A stretch of DNA of 59,102 nucleotides from DASQWC01 sp035640475 (GTDB lineage: Bacteria > Actinomycetota > JAICYB01), in NCBI GenBank assembly GCA_035640475.1, contig DASQWC010000102.1, positions 1 through 59,102 on the forward strand, written 5' to 3'. The position numbers and the translations under genes are program-made. Under the pieces are notes generated by a model. That model was given only the letters and a program-made list of their open reading frames with translations. It had not been told where the DNA came from and did not search any database. This document shows, one piece after another, positions 25,687-34,435 of the stretch. Each line of letters starts with the position of its first letter. The stretch's first letter is position 1.

Positions 25687-27423
25687 ATGCTCGACTATGC
25701 ACAGTTCGATCGCGCCATCGGGCTCAACTGGTACGAAGTCGATCCCGATCTGCAGGACATCATCAGGAGATACGTCCCGGCGGACGACTTTCCGGCCGCC
25801 GACGCGCGTCTGCGGGAGGTCGGGGCCCTGATCGGCGGACCCGTCGCCGAGCGGGCCGAGGTCACCGATCGCAACCCACCGCGTCTCGAGCGCTTCGACC
25901 GGTGGGGCGCGGAAGTCAACCGGGTCGTCCACCACCCCGGTGCACTCGCGACCAAACGCGACCTATGGGAGTCGGGACGACGCCATTCGGCCAACGGCCG
26001 CTCTTACTCGGTGGTCGGTTCGGCCAGCGGATACCTCCTCGACCAGGCTGAGACCGGCATGGGCTGCGCAGTCGGAATGACCGGCGGCGTCGCCGGACTC
26101 GTCGCCTCGTACGGGTCCGAGGACGTGAAGTCGTATTTCATGCCGCACTTCACGACCGATAACTACGACGAGTTCTGGGACGGCGCGATGTTCCTGACCG
26201 AGCGCGATGGGGGCTCCGATCTCGGCGGCGCGACGAAGACGAAGGCGACGCACGTCGACGGCGACCTCTGGGTGCTCAACGGCTTCAAGTGGTTCTGCTC
26301 GAATGTCGATGCTCAGGCCATCGCGACGCTCGCGCGCCCGGAAGGCGCGGCGGAGGGCACGGGCGGTATTGCCCTGTTCGTCGTCCCGCGCGTGCGCCGG
26401 GACGGCAGCCCGAACGGCGTCCACATCCACCGGCTCAAGGACAAGTTGGGCACCCGGGCCGTCCCGACGGGCGAGGTCGACTTCATCGATGCCGAGGCGT
26501 ATCTGCTCGCCGGCGGCAGCAGGTCACGCGACGCCGGCGCGGACGGCAAGGGCATGGGCCGAATGATGGGCGGCATGGTGCAGGGCTCGCGGCTCGGCGT
26601 CGCGTTCATGGGTCTGGGTATCGCGCGCCGGTCGTTCCTCGAGGCTGCCATCTATGCGGCGCACCGTCGCGCCTGGGGCAACCGCATCGACGCGTTCCCG
26701 ATGGTGCAGGAGACGCTCGTCCGGATGCTGATGGAGCTCGAAGCGGCTGCGGCCATATCCTTCGAGGCCTCGGCCGCGAACGACAGCAGGAACAGCGGGC
26801 TCTGGCGCATCCTGCCGACGCTGGCCAAGTACCGCGCCACGCGTCGCGGGGTGCAGCTCGCTTCCGCGGCGATCGAGATCCACGGCGGCAACGGCTACAT
26901 CGAGGACTGGCCGCTGACGCGCCAGCTCCGTGACGGCCAGTGCCACCCGATCTGGGAGGGAACCGAGAACGTCATCGCTATCGACGTCGTCCGGGCGATC
27001 GAGCGTGAAGGCGTGCTGACGCCGTTCCTCGAGCGAGTCGACCAGGCCGTGGCGGACGCCGATCATCCGGTCGTCGCCCCGGTCCGCGACACGATTCGCG
27101 CGTATGCGGCCGAGGTGCAAGAAGCCGTTGCATACGTGGCGGCTGCCCCGAAGGACGTCGCGCGCCTGCACCCGCGCCGCATCGCTCGTTACATGTCGAA
27201 TCTGATGTCCGCTGCGCTCCTTGCCGAGCAGGGATCGGCGGAGCTGAACGACAAGAACTCGGCCCGGAAGGCGGCGCTGGCGCGCTTGTACGCAAACGTG
27301 CACCTCGGCGCACGGCGACTCGGCGGGATCGGCCAGGACGACCAGATCGTGCTGGAAGGGTTCGACGCAATCACACGATACGGCGAGCTGGAGCCGGACC
27401 GTCTCGGAGCGCTCGTCGCCTAA
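25687..27423 (+). CDS. Large acyl-CoA dehydrogenase (AidB/FadE-like)
   Basis: 578-residue member of the longer acyl-CoA dehydrogenase group. An extra N-terminal domain precedes the FAD core (MFLTERDGGSDLGGATKTKA, FCSNVDAQAIATLARP), and the substrate-end motif is NGYIEDWPLTRQLRD...IWEGTENVIAID. A C-terminal helical extension of about 130 residues is typical of this group. GAGGAGG (25673-25679) precedes ATG 25687. It may use long or unusual acyl-CoA; AidB-like alkylation protection is an alternative. Confidence 0.88.
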   Translation: MLDYAQFDRAIGLNWYEVDPDLQDIIRRYVPADDFPAADARLREVGALIGGPVAERAEVTDRNPPRLERFDRWGAEVNRVVHHPGALATKRDLWESGRRHSANGRSYSVVGSASGYLLDQAETGMGCAVGMTGGVAGLVASYGSEDVKSYFMPHFTTDNYDEFWDGAMFLTERDGGSDLGGATKTKATHVDGDLWVLNGFKWFCSNVDAQAIATLARPEGAAEGTGGIALFVVPRVRRDGSPNGVHIHRLKDKLGTRAVPTGEVDFIDAEAYLLAGGSRSRDAGADGKGMGRMMGGMVQGSRLGVAFMGLGIARRSFLEAAIYAAHRRAWGNRIDAFPMVQETLVRMLMELEAAAAISFEASAANDSRNSGLWRILPTLAKYRATRRGVQLASAAIEIHGGNGYIEDWPLTRQLRDGQCHPIWEGTENVIAIDVVRAIEREGVLTPFLERVDQAVADADHPVVAPVRDTIRAYAAEVQEAVAYVAAAPKDVARLHPRRIARYMSNLMSAALLAEQGSAELNDKNSARKAALARLYANVHLGARRLGGIGQDDQIVLEGFDAITRYGELEPDRLGALVA

Positions 27424-27426
27424 AAT
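27421..27426 (+). promoter_or_regulatory. -10 element for leaderless tatA
   Basis: TAAAAT, whose first three bases are the stop codon of the upstream gene, lies 5 nt before GTG 27432. Confidence 0.5.
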
Positions 27427-27431
27427 GAGAC

Positions 27432-27749
27432 GTGGGAAGCATCGGCGCACCTGAGATCCTTCTGCTCGCTATCTTCGCGTTGATCTTCTTCGGCCCCAAG
27501 CGTCTCCCGGAGATCGGACGGCAAGTCGGACGAGCGCTCGCCGAGGTGCGGCGTGTGTCGCGCGATTTCGAGCGTGAGGTGCGCGACGCGGCCGAGCCGT
27601 TCGAGCGCGAGATCCGGGAGGCCGAGCGGGTAGCACGTGACACGTACACGCTCGACGATGAACACTCCCGCTTCGAGCCCGACCCGCTCGACGAGGAGCC
27701 AGGTGCTTCAGAAGGGGACACGGACCCCAAGACGAAGCTGCCGGATTAA
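27432..27749 (+). CDS. tatA: Twin-arginine translocase pore subunit TatA
   Basis: 105 residues: a short N-terminal membrane helix (PEILLLAIFALIFF), the hinge FGPKRLPEIGR that defines the family, an amphipathic helix, and a charged disordered tail. It oligomerises to let folded proteins cross the membrane. Followed after 2 nt by tatC, as in mycobacteria. TatB-like function cannot be excluded. Confidence 0.92.
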   Translation: MGSIGAPEILLLAIFALIFFGPKRLPEIGRQVGRALAEVRRVSRDFEREVRDAAEPFEREIREAERVARDTYTLDDEHSRFEPDPLDEEPGASEGDTDPKTKLPD

Positions 27750-27751
27750 GG

Positions 27752-28552
27752 ATGCGCATCCTGCCGCGCCGGTCGCGGTCGGGAACCGAGGGCCCGTCAC
27801 GTCGCCGCTTCCGGCGCCGCCGCCGCGATCCCGAAGGCAGCATGTCGCTCCTCGAGCATCTCGAAGAGCTGCGCATGCGTCTGGTCTGGGTCGTCGTCTC
27901 CGTCGGCGTCGCGGGCATCGCCGGGTGGGTGCTCTTCGATCAGGTCGTCGAGGCGCTGCTCGAACCCGCGCGGCCGTACTTGACCGACCTGAGTGACGGG
28001 AAGCTGATCTTCACCGGACCCGCCGAAGCCTTTACGTTGCGGATCAAGGTCGCGATGTACATCGGGTTCGCGATCGCCTTCCCGATCGTCCTGTTCCAGG
28101 TGTGGCGGTTCGTGTCGCCGGGTCTGCACCGCAACGAGCGCCGCTATGCGGTTCCATTCATCGCGTCCGGGATCGTGCTGTTCGCCGCTGGCGCCTTCCT
28201 TGCCTGGTACACGCTTCCGCAGGCGCTCCAATACCTCATCGGCCCGGGCATCACCGGCCGCAACGTTCGACCGCTCCTCAGCGCGAAGTCTTATCTCGAC
28301 TTCGGCTTGCTCTACCTCGCCATCTTCGGCATCGCCTTCGAGTTCCCGGTCGCGCTCACGTTCATGGCGCTCATCCGGGTCATCAGCTCGCGGCAGATGG
28401 CGCGCTACCGGCGCCACGTCTTCATGGGCATCGCGGTGAGCGCGGCGATCCTCACGCCCAGCGTCGACTGGTTCACGATGACCGCCCTGACGGCCGCCCT
28501 CTACGTGCTGTACGAGGGGTGTATCTGGCTGGCCCGGCTCCTGAGGCGTTGA
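27752..28552 (+). CDS. tatC: Twin-arginine translocase receptor subunit TatC
   Basis: 266 residues with six membrane segments. SLLEHLEELRMRL at the first cytoplasmic stretch and QVWRFVSPGLHRNERR are the signal-peptide-binding hallmarks. ATG 27752 gives a 30-residue Arg-rich N-terminal extension; ATG 27842 just before SLLEHLEEL gives the usual length. The C-terminal end retains the ITPSVDWFTM-like region. The gene is coupled to tatA. Confidence 0.93.
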   Translation: MRILPRRSRSGTEGPSRRRFRRRRRDPEGSMSLLEHLEELRMRLVWVVVSVGVAGIAGWVLFDQVVEALLEPARPYLTDLSDGKLIFTGPAEAFTLRIKVAMYIGFAIAFPIVLFQVWRFVSPGLHRNERRYAVPFIASGIVLFAAGAFLAWYTLPQALQYLIGPGITGRNVRPLLSAKSYLDFGLLYLAIFGIAFEFPVALTFMALIRVISSRQMARYRRHVFMGIAVSAAILTPSVDWFTMTALTAALYVLYEGCIWLARLLRR

Positions 28553-28577
28553 CGCCCGCGGGGACGCGATATATCGT
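28549..28577 (+). promoter_or_regulatory. Sigma70-type promoter of the R2lox-like gene
   Basis: TTGACG (28549-28554), 17 bp, TATCGT (28572-28577). The -35 overlaps the tatC stop. A ribosome site GGAAAGGA lies about 8 nt before ATG 28620. Confidence 0.6.
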
Positions 28578-28619
28578 GACGCTTGAAAACTGAACCCATG
28601 GGTACGGAAAGGACGGCTC

Positions 28620-29729
28620 ATGACCACCGAGGTTGATGTCGCCAGGACCGTCGAGGCCGCCGGCCTGAAGCAGATGACCGGAATGAACGTCGACGACGTC
28701 TACGTGCTCATGGACGTCCAGCTACGGGAGCGTCCGGGCCCCCGCGAGCTCTACAAGCGGTGGGAGAAGCAGAACTGGTCCGTGCACGACCTCGATTGGA
28801 CCCAGGACCGCCAGGACTGGCAGGCCATTCCCGCCGAGCTGAAAGACGAGATCATCTACGGCCTCCAGGCGTTCTTCCTGGGCGAGGTCTGTGTCACCGA
28901 GACGCTGTCGCCGATGGTGCACGCCGCACCGACGACCGAAGATCAGCAGTTCCTGTCGACGCAGCTCGTCGACGAAGCTCGCCACGCGATCTTCTTCGAG
29001 CAGTTCTTCAAGCACGTCCTCGACATCCCGAGCCTGGACGCGCTGAAGGAAGACCCGATGTTCAAGCAGTACACCGACCCCGCCATCCCCGGCTACGGCG
29101 TGACGTTCTTCAAGGATCTGCCCGAGGTGACCGAGGCCGTCCGTGAGGATCCGGGCGACTACAAGAAGTGGGTCACGTCGATCGTCCTGTACCACATGCT
29201 CATCGAGGGAATGCTCGCGCTCTACGGGCAGCGACAGCTCCTGCAAGCAACGCGCGCGTTCAACGTGCTGCCGTCGTTCCGCGCCGGCTTCACCGCGGTG
29301 ACGCGGGACGAGTCACGGCACGTGAACTACGGCGTCTACGCGCTGCGCAAAGCGTTCGAGGCCGGTCTGCACGACCACATCGTCGAGTCGGCGAGCCGCT
29401 ACATGGACGCACCATGCGACCTGCTGACACGTCCGATCGACAAGATCGTCCTGCCGCCGGAGGAAATGATGGCGATCATCCCCGAGGAACTGCGCACCGG
29501 CGACTTCTTCGAGGAGTGGGCGTTCCCGACTGTTCAGCTGCGCAAGCGACTCGGCGGTGCCGGGATCAGCTCGGAGGCGATCGATCGGCTCGACTTGCAG
29601 TGGTTCTCGCGTATCGAACGCAACGTCCGAGAATACGAGGAGCGATTCGGCGAGCCGCACCCGGCGATCGAGCGAGACCCCACCGGCTACGAGAAGCTGC
29701 TCGGCCGCGTCGGCGTCGCAGCTAGCTGA
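28620..29729 (+). CDS. R2-like ligand-binding oxidase (R2lox)/ribonucleotide reductase R2-fold protein
   Basis: 369-residue ferritin-like dimetal protein. Metal ligands fit Glu89 (FLGEV), Glu119 and His122 (DEARH), Glu196 (LIEGM), Glu231 and His234 (DESRH). Val92 stands three residues after Glu89 and Tyr191 five before Glu196. These are the relative positions of the Val and Tyr that form the cross-link in Mn/Fe R2lox enzymes such as Rv0233. No R1 (nrdA/nrdE) gene is nearby, which also argues against a reductase subunit. The physiological substrate of this family is unknown. It has its own promoter and overlaps the convergent serine hydrolase by 8 nt. Confidence 0.78.
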   Translation: MTTEVDVARTVEAAGLKQMTGMNVDDVYVLMDVQLRERPGPRELYKRWEKQNWSVHDLDWTQDRQDWQAIPAELKDEIIYGLQAFFLGEVCVTETLSPMVHAAPTTEDQQFLSTQLVDEARHAIFFEQFFKHVLDIPSLDALKEDPMFKQYTDPAIPGYGVTFFKDLPEVTEAVREDPGDYKKWVTSIVLYHMLIEGMLALYGQRQLLQATRAFNVLPSFRAGFTAVTRDESRHVNYGVYALRKAFEAGLHDHIVESASRYMDAPCDLLTRPIDKIVLPPEEMMAIIPEELRTGDFFEEWAFPTVQLRKRLGGAGISSEAIDRLDLQWFSRIERNVREYEERFGEPHPAIERDPTGYEKLLGRVGVAAS

Positions 29730-30873
29730 CGCACGCTCCGGCGCGGCTCGATAAGCCGACGCCTCTGCGTCCCTGGCGCAGCATGTGGCGGTCGATGCCG
29801 TTGGTGCAGTAGCCGAACGAGATCCCGGTCTCCGGATCGCCCCACGCGATCTGACCGGCCGCGCCGTTGTGCCCGAACCTGCGCGGCGAGCCTGTGTGGC
29901 CGAAGCCGCGCATGTTCGCTCGTCCGTCGTCGCCGGCGATGATCACACCGAGACCACGGCTGGCCGGCACGCGCAGAAGCGGATCGGGGAGGTTGTTCCA
30001 CACACGGCCGGTTACGTCGGCCAAGAGCTCGGGGTCCCACAGGCCGTTCGGATTGCTCATGAGGGCCTGGTAGAAGAGTGCAAGGTCGGCGGCCGTCGCC
30101 ACGCCGCCGCCGCCCGGGATACCGACGGCCCGCGCGTCCGGGTCGTTGAGGTTCGGCAGGTTCTCGTCGGCGGCCTCCGTGAACGGAAGCTCACGAATGC
30201 CGAGCAATGCTTCGAGCTCGTCGGGCGTCATGGGCTCGCCGCGCAGCTCGAGTGCTGCGAAGGGTCCTTCGGCGGCGGCGGCACCGCCGAGCGCGAAGCT
30301 CGGAAGCCCGACGGGCTCCACGACGCGCTTGCGGACGACGTCGCGGAAGTCCTCACCGGTTACTCGCTCGATGATCTCCGCCAGGACCCAGTGGGCCGAG
30401 GTCGGGTGGTACCAGTACCGGGTGCCCGGCTCGTAGTCGAGTCCCCACTGCGCAAAGGCCTGCAGGCGAAGCTCGCGGTCGTCCCAGTGCCGCGGATTGA
30501 AGATCGGCGTTGGAAACCCGGACGTGTGCAGCATGACGTGCTCGACGGTGATGACGTCCTTGCCGTTCGTCCCGAACTCGGGAACGATCTCGGCCACGCG
30601 CTGGGTGACCGAGAGCTTGCCTTCCGCCAGCAGGAGCCAGACCGTGCTCGCGACGAACGGCTTCGTCGCGGAGAAGATGACGTACCGGGTGTCGTTCGTC
30701 GCGTCTCCGAACGTCTCGAAGGCGACGAGCCGGCCGTCTTTCGCGAGCGCGATCTGACTCGAGGGAAGCAAGCCTTCGTCGACCTCTTTGCGTGCTCGAG
30801 CGAGGAGCTCACCGAGCGCTTCGGACGACACACCGACGTCTTCAGGACTGACGACTGCGGGCATGGTTGTCAT
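29722..30873 (-). CDS. Beta-lactamase-family (class C type) serine hydrolase
   Basis: About 383 residues. The SxxK nucleophile motif is SATKP near residue 70, a Tyr motif lies around YWYHPTSAHW, and the third motif is FGHNGAAGQ near the C-terminus, as in esterases and peptidases of this fold. No signal peptide is evident, so it is probably cytoplasmic. Starts GTG 30882, ATG 30873 and ATG 30864 are in frame. ATG 30873 is chosen because a minus-strand TATCGT ends 7 nt upstream. Substrate unknown. Confidence 0.85.
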   Translation of the reverse strand: MTTMPAVVSPEDVGVSSEALGELLARARKEVDEGLLPSSQIALAKDGRLVAFETFGDATNDTRYVIFSATKPFVASTVWLLLAEGKLSVTQRVAEIVPEFGTNGKDVITVEHVMLHTSGFPTPIFNPRHWDDRELRLQAFAQWGLDYEPGTRYWYHPTSAHWVLAEIIERVTGEDFRDVVRKRVVEPVGLPSFALGGAAAAEGPFAALELRGEPMTPDELEALLGIRELPFTEAADENLPNLNDPDARAVGIPGGGGVATAADLALFYQALMSNPNGLWDPELLADVTGRVWNNLPDPLLRVPASRGLGVIIAGDDGRANMRGFGHTGSPRRFGHNGAAGQIAWGDPETGISFGYCTNGIDRHMLRQGRRGVGLSSRAGACVS

Positions 30874-30880
30874 ATGGCTC

Positions 30881-30890
30881 ACGATAGACT
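30881..30890. promoter_or_regulatory. Overlapping divergent -10 elements between the serine hydrolase and helY
   Basis: TAGACT (plus, 30885-30890) is 8 nt from the helY ATG. TATCGT (minus, 30886-30881) is 7 nt from ATG 30873 of the hydrolase. The two hexamers share two bases. Confidence 0.5.
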
Positions 30891-30898
30891 CTTCGCTA

Positions 30899-33541
30899 AT
30901 GACATCGCCCGCCCGGGCTGACCAGTTCGTCTCCGGGCTCCCGTTCCCTCTGGACGACTTCCAGACGCAAGCGCTCTGGGCCGTCGACGAGGGCTCGTCG
31001 GTTCTCGTCGCCGCACCGACCGGCTCTGGGAAAACGGTCGTCGCCGAGTACGCCTGCTGGCTGGCGCTGCAGCGCGGCGCGAAGTGCTTCTACACGACAC
31101 CGCTCAAGGCGCTCTCGAACCAGAAGTTCGGCGACCTCGTCGCACAGCACGGCGCCCGCAACGTCGGCCTGCTCACCGGAGACAACTCGATCAACGGTGA
31201 GGCGCCGATCGTCGTCATGACGACGGAAGTGCTTCGCAACATGCTCTACGAGCACTCGAACACGCTCGTGGGCTTGCGGTGGGTCGTCCTCGACGAGGTG
31301 CACTATCTCCAAGACCCGTACCGCGGGGCCGTGTGGGAGGAAGTTCTCATTCACCTGCCGCCGGAGGTGCGCGTTGTGTGCCTGTCGGCCACGGTCTCCA
31401 ACGTCGAGGAGTTCGGCGACTGGCTGCGCGCGCTGCGCGGAGACACTCGCGTCGTTCTCGAACGGCGGCGTCCGGTGGAGCTGCGGAACCTCGTGATGGT
31501 GGGCCAGCAGCTCCATCCGCTGCTCGAGGACGGCCACAAGACGAACCCGGAGCTCGTCACGCTCTGGGCACGCGGGACGGCAGCCGCCGCCCGCTACGGG
31601 AGATATCCCCCGGGACGCCCGGGCTATCGGGGAGGCAATCGGGCGCCGGGACGGCCGCGCCGGCGCGGCGGATCAGAGGTGTACACGCCCACCCGCGTCG
31701 AGGTGGCAGAAGTGTTGGACCGCGAAGAGATGTTGCCGGCCATCGTCTTCGTCTTCTCACGAGCCGGCTGCGACGAGGCCGTCGAAGCGTGCGTCCGGGC
31801 GGGGATCGAGCTCACGAGCGCCGCCGAACGCGAGCGCATCACGGAATTCGCGCACATGCGAGCGGCATCCCTCGATCCGGACGACCTGCGCGCGCTGCGC
31901 TTCGGGTCGCTCTTGGAAGGGCTCCAGCGGGGGATCGCCGCACACCACGCCGGCATGCTGCCCGTCTTCAAAGAGACGATCGAGGAGCTGTTCGCGCTCG
32001 GTTTCGTGAAGCTCGTCTTCGCGACCGAGACGCTGTCGCTGGGGATCAACATGCCGGCGCGCAGTGTCGTCATCGAGCGGCTGACCAAGTTCACCGGTGA
32101 AAAGCACGAGCTGCTGACGCCGACCGAATACACGCAGCTCACCGGACGAGCCGGACGGCGCGGCATCGACGAGATCGGCTACGGGGTCACCCTCTTCAAC
32201 CCGTGGGTCTCCCTCGACAAGCTCACGTCGCTGGCAACCGTGCGCGCATACAAGCTCACATCATCGTTCCGACCCTCGTACAACATGGCGGTCAATCTCG
32301 TGCGGAACTACGACCCAGAAACCGCGACGCATCTCTTGAACTCCTCGTTCGCGCAGTTCGCGACCGACCGGAACGTCGTCCGTTGGGAGCGCGAGCTGGA
32401 AGACAAGGAACGCGATGTCGCCGACCTTCGCGCGAAGGCGGCGTGCGAGTTCGGCGACATCGTTGAGTACGCGCGGCTCCGGCGCACAGCCGAGCGGGCG
32501 CTGCACGACGAACGCGGCTCCGGTCGGGTCCGCGAAGCACTCGTGAAGCTCGGCCCGGGTGATGTCGTCTGGGGCAGCTTCGGCCGTGCCGTCATCCTCG
32601 AACATCCGCGCAAGACGTCGAAAGGAGCGACGCGGGTCGCGGCGATGACCGTCGACCGCAAGCTCCGGCGGCTCGGGCCGCGCGATTTCGGAGAGCCGCC
32701 CGAGCCGGTCGCCCGGCTGCAGGTCAAGGGGCAGTCGTGGCGCTCGGCCAAGGTTCGCGGCCAGCTCGCGCGCGAGCTGGAGCGCGTTGCGTCGAAGCGT
32801 CCGCAGCAGGCGCCGAAGCGCTCCGAGGCGCGCAAGCTCGTTGCGGCGTACGAAGCGCATCCGTGCCATACGTGTCCGGACGTCGGAGCCCATCTCGAGT
32901 TCGCGCGCAAGCTCGTCGATGCCTCCGAGGAGGTCGGGAAGCTTCGGAAACAGGTCAGGCGGCGTCGCGGGACTATTGCGCGCACGTTCGAGCGCGTGCT
33001 CGCCGTGCTCCAGGAGCTTGGTTACGCAGACGACTGGAGATTGACGCCGAAAGGCGATCTCCTCACGCGCGTCTACAACGAAGCGGACCTCTTGGTGGTC
33101 GAGTGTCTCGACCGCGGCTGGCTCGCCGGACTCGACCCCGAGGAGCTCGCGGCCGTCGCTTCACTGTTCGTCTACCAAGCGCGAGGCCGAGACGAGCCGG
33201 AGAGTGCGCCCACGCCGTCGCTCGGCCGTTACGAACGCCGCGTTCACGATCTGTACCGCTCGCTGCGCGCCGTCGAGCGCGAGAACGACGTCGAGCTCCT
33301 CTCCGAGCCCGACGGCGGCTTCATGGCGCAGATCCTCGAGTGGGCGAGCGGGGAATCGCTCGAGGACATTCTCGAAGACCGTGAAACATCTCCCGGAGAC
33401 TTCGTCCGGTCGACCAAGCAGGTGCTCGATCTCCTCCAGCAGCTCCGGCAGGCGGTCGACGACCCGGAGCTCGCGAGCTCGCTCACCGAAGCCGTCAGGC
33501 TCGTGCAGCGCGGCGTCGTCGCCTACTCGTCGGTCCTGTGA
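30899..33541 (+). CDS. helY: SKI2-type DExH helicase HelY
   Basis: 880-residue superfamily 2 helicase. Motif I is APTGSGKT (Lys45), motif II DEVH (132-135), motif III LSATVSN, and motif VI QLTGRAGRRGID. An Arg/Gly/Pro-rich insertion (about residues 228-260) sits between the two RecA lobes. The C-terminal half resembles the Mtr4/Ski2 helical domains (VKLGPGDVVWG, RLTPKGDLLTRVYNEADLLVVE). HelY follows tatC in M. tuberculosis too. A role in RNA unwinding or turnover is inferred from the family. Confidence 0.92.
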   Translation: MTSPARADQFVSGLPFPLDDFQTQALWAVDEGSSVLVAAPTGSGKTVVAEYACWLALQRGAKCFYTTPLKALSNQKFGDLVAQHGARNVGLLTGDNSINGEAPIVVMTTEVLRNMLYEHSNTLVGLRWVVLDEVHYLQDPYRGAVWEEVLIHLPPEVRVVCLSATVSNVEEFGDWLRALRGDTRVVLERRRPVELRNLVMVGQQLHPLLEDGHKTNPELVTLWARGTAAAARYGRYPPGRPGYRGGNRAPGRPRRRGGSEVYTPTRVEVAEVLDREEMLPAIVFVFSRAGCDEAVEACVRAGIELTSAAERERITEFAHMRAASLDPDDLRALRFGSLLEGLQRGIAAHHAGMLPVFKETIEELFALGFVKLVFATETLSLGINMPARSVVIERLTKFTGEKHELLTPTEYTQLTGRAGRRGIDEIGYGVTLFNPWVSLDKLTSLATVRAYKLTSSFRPSYNMAVNLVRNYDPETATHLLNSSFAQFATDRNVVRWERELEDKERDVADLRAKAACEFGDIVEYARLRRTAERALHDERGSGRVREALVKLGPGDVVWGSFGRAVILEHPRKTSKGATRVAAMTVDRKLRRLGPRDFGEPPEPVARLQVKGQSWRSAKVRGQLARELERVASKRPQQAPKRSEARKLVAAYEAHPCHTCPDVGAHLEFARKLVDASEEVGKLRKQVRRRRGTIARTFERVLAVLQELGYADDWRLTPKGDLLTRVYNEADLLVVECLDRGWLAGLDPEELAAVASLFVYQARGRDEPESAPTPSLGRYERRVHDLYRSLRAVERENDVELLSEPDGGFMAQILEWASGESLEDILEDRETSPGDFVRSTKQVLDLLQQLRQAVDDPELASSLTEAVRLVQRGVVAYSSVL

Positions 33542-34419
33542 CCCCGAAGATCGGCGTCATCGGCAACCCGAAGGCCGGACGCGGCAAGACCGCCTGGAAC
33601 GAGATCTCGGCACGGCTGGGTGGAGCCGAGCTGCTCATGACCGAACGACCGGGTCACGCCACGGAGCTCGCGCGCCGCGCAACCCACCTTGATCTCGCCG
33701 TTGCGGCCGGGGGAGACGGCACCGTCAACGAGGTGGTGAACGGGCTTCTCACAGCCGAGGGAACCGCACCGGCTCTTGGCGTCCTTCCCCTGGGTTCGGG
33801 TTGCGACTACGCAAAGACCTTCGACATTCCGCACGACGTCGCAGCTGCGTGCGAGCTGATCATGTCGGCGCGGGAACCGATAGCCGTCGACGCCGGAGAG
33901 ATCCGATGCCGGCGCGGGGACGAAGCCGTCGTCCGACACTTCGCAAACATCGCGGAGGTCGGCATCGGCCCGGAGGTCGTCGCGCGCGCGACGAGGCTCC
34001 CGCGAGCGCTCGGGCCGGCGATGTACTTCGCTTCCTTTTGCCTCACACTGCCGCGCTACGAGCGGCGCAGCGCCCGCATCACGATGGACGCCGAACGCTA
34101 CGACGGACCGCTCACGAATCTCGTCGTTGCAATCGGACGGGTCTTCGGGGGTGGGATGCGCGTCGCGCCGGGGGCCGACCCGTCGGACGGGCGCTTCGAC
34201 GTCCAGATCCAGTTCGGATCGAAGGTCGACTACGTCCGGGGCATCGCAAAGGTCTACCGGGGCACACACCTGCCGCATCCACGCATCCGCGAAGCCACGG
34301 CCGCCGTGATCGAGGCCGAGTGCACGCCGCCCGGCCTCATCGAAGCCGACGGCGAAGTGGTGGGGACGACACCCGCGACGTTCCGTGTGCTCCCCGGCGC
34401 TCTGCGCCTCAAGGTTTGA
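33538..34419 (+). CDS. Diacylglycerol kinase/lipid kinase family protein
   Basis: 293 residues with the DAGK catalytic signature GGDGT (58-62), NPKAGRGK for nucleotide binding at the N-terminus, LPLGSGCDYAK, and a C-terminal beta domain ending in DGEVVGTTPATFRVLPGAL. It phosphorylates diacylglycerol, ceramide or a related lipid in the inner membrane leaflet. GTGA overlap with helY. Confidence 0.9.
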   Translation: MTPKIGVIGNPKAGRGKTAWNEISARLGGAELLMTERPGHATELARRATHLDLAVAAGGDGTVNEVVNGLLTAEGTAPALGVLPLGSGCDYAKTFDIPHDVAAACELIMSAREPIAVDAGEIRCRRGDEAVVRHFANIAEVGIGPEVVARATRLPRALGPAMYFASFCLTLPRYERRSARITMDAERYDGPLTNLVVAIGRVFGGGMRVAPGADPSDGRFDVQIQFGSKVDYVRGIAKVYRGTHLPHPRIREATAAVIEAECTPPGLIEADGEVVGTTPATFRVLPGALRLKV

Positions 34420-34423
34420 CCGG

Positions 34424-34429
34424 TACGCT
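34424..34429 (+). promoter_or_regulatory. -10 element for the leaderless adenylate cyclase gene
   Basis: TACGCT followed by 6 nt and GTG 34436. Confidence 0.5.
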
Positions 34430-34435
34430 TTACCG

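Noticed and set aside
28620..29729. Ribonucleotide reductase small subunit (NrdB/NrdF)
   Set aside because: Spacing of Val92 and Tyr191 relative to the metal ligands matches R2lox, and there is no large-subunit gene nearby; class I reductase kept only as an alternative.
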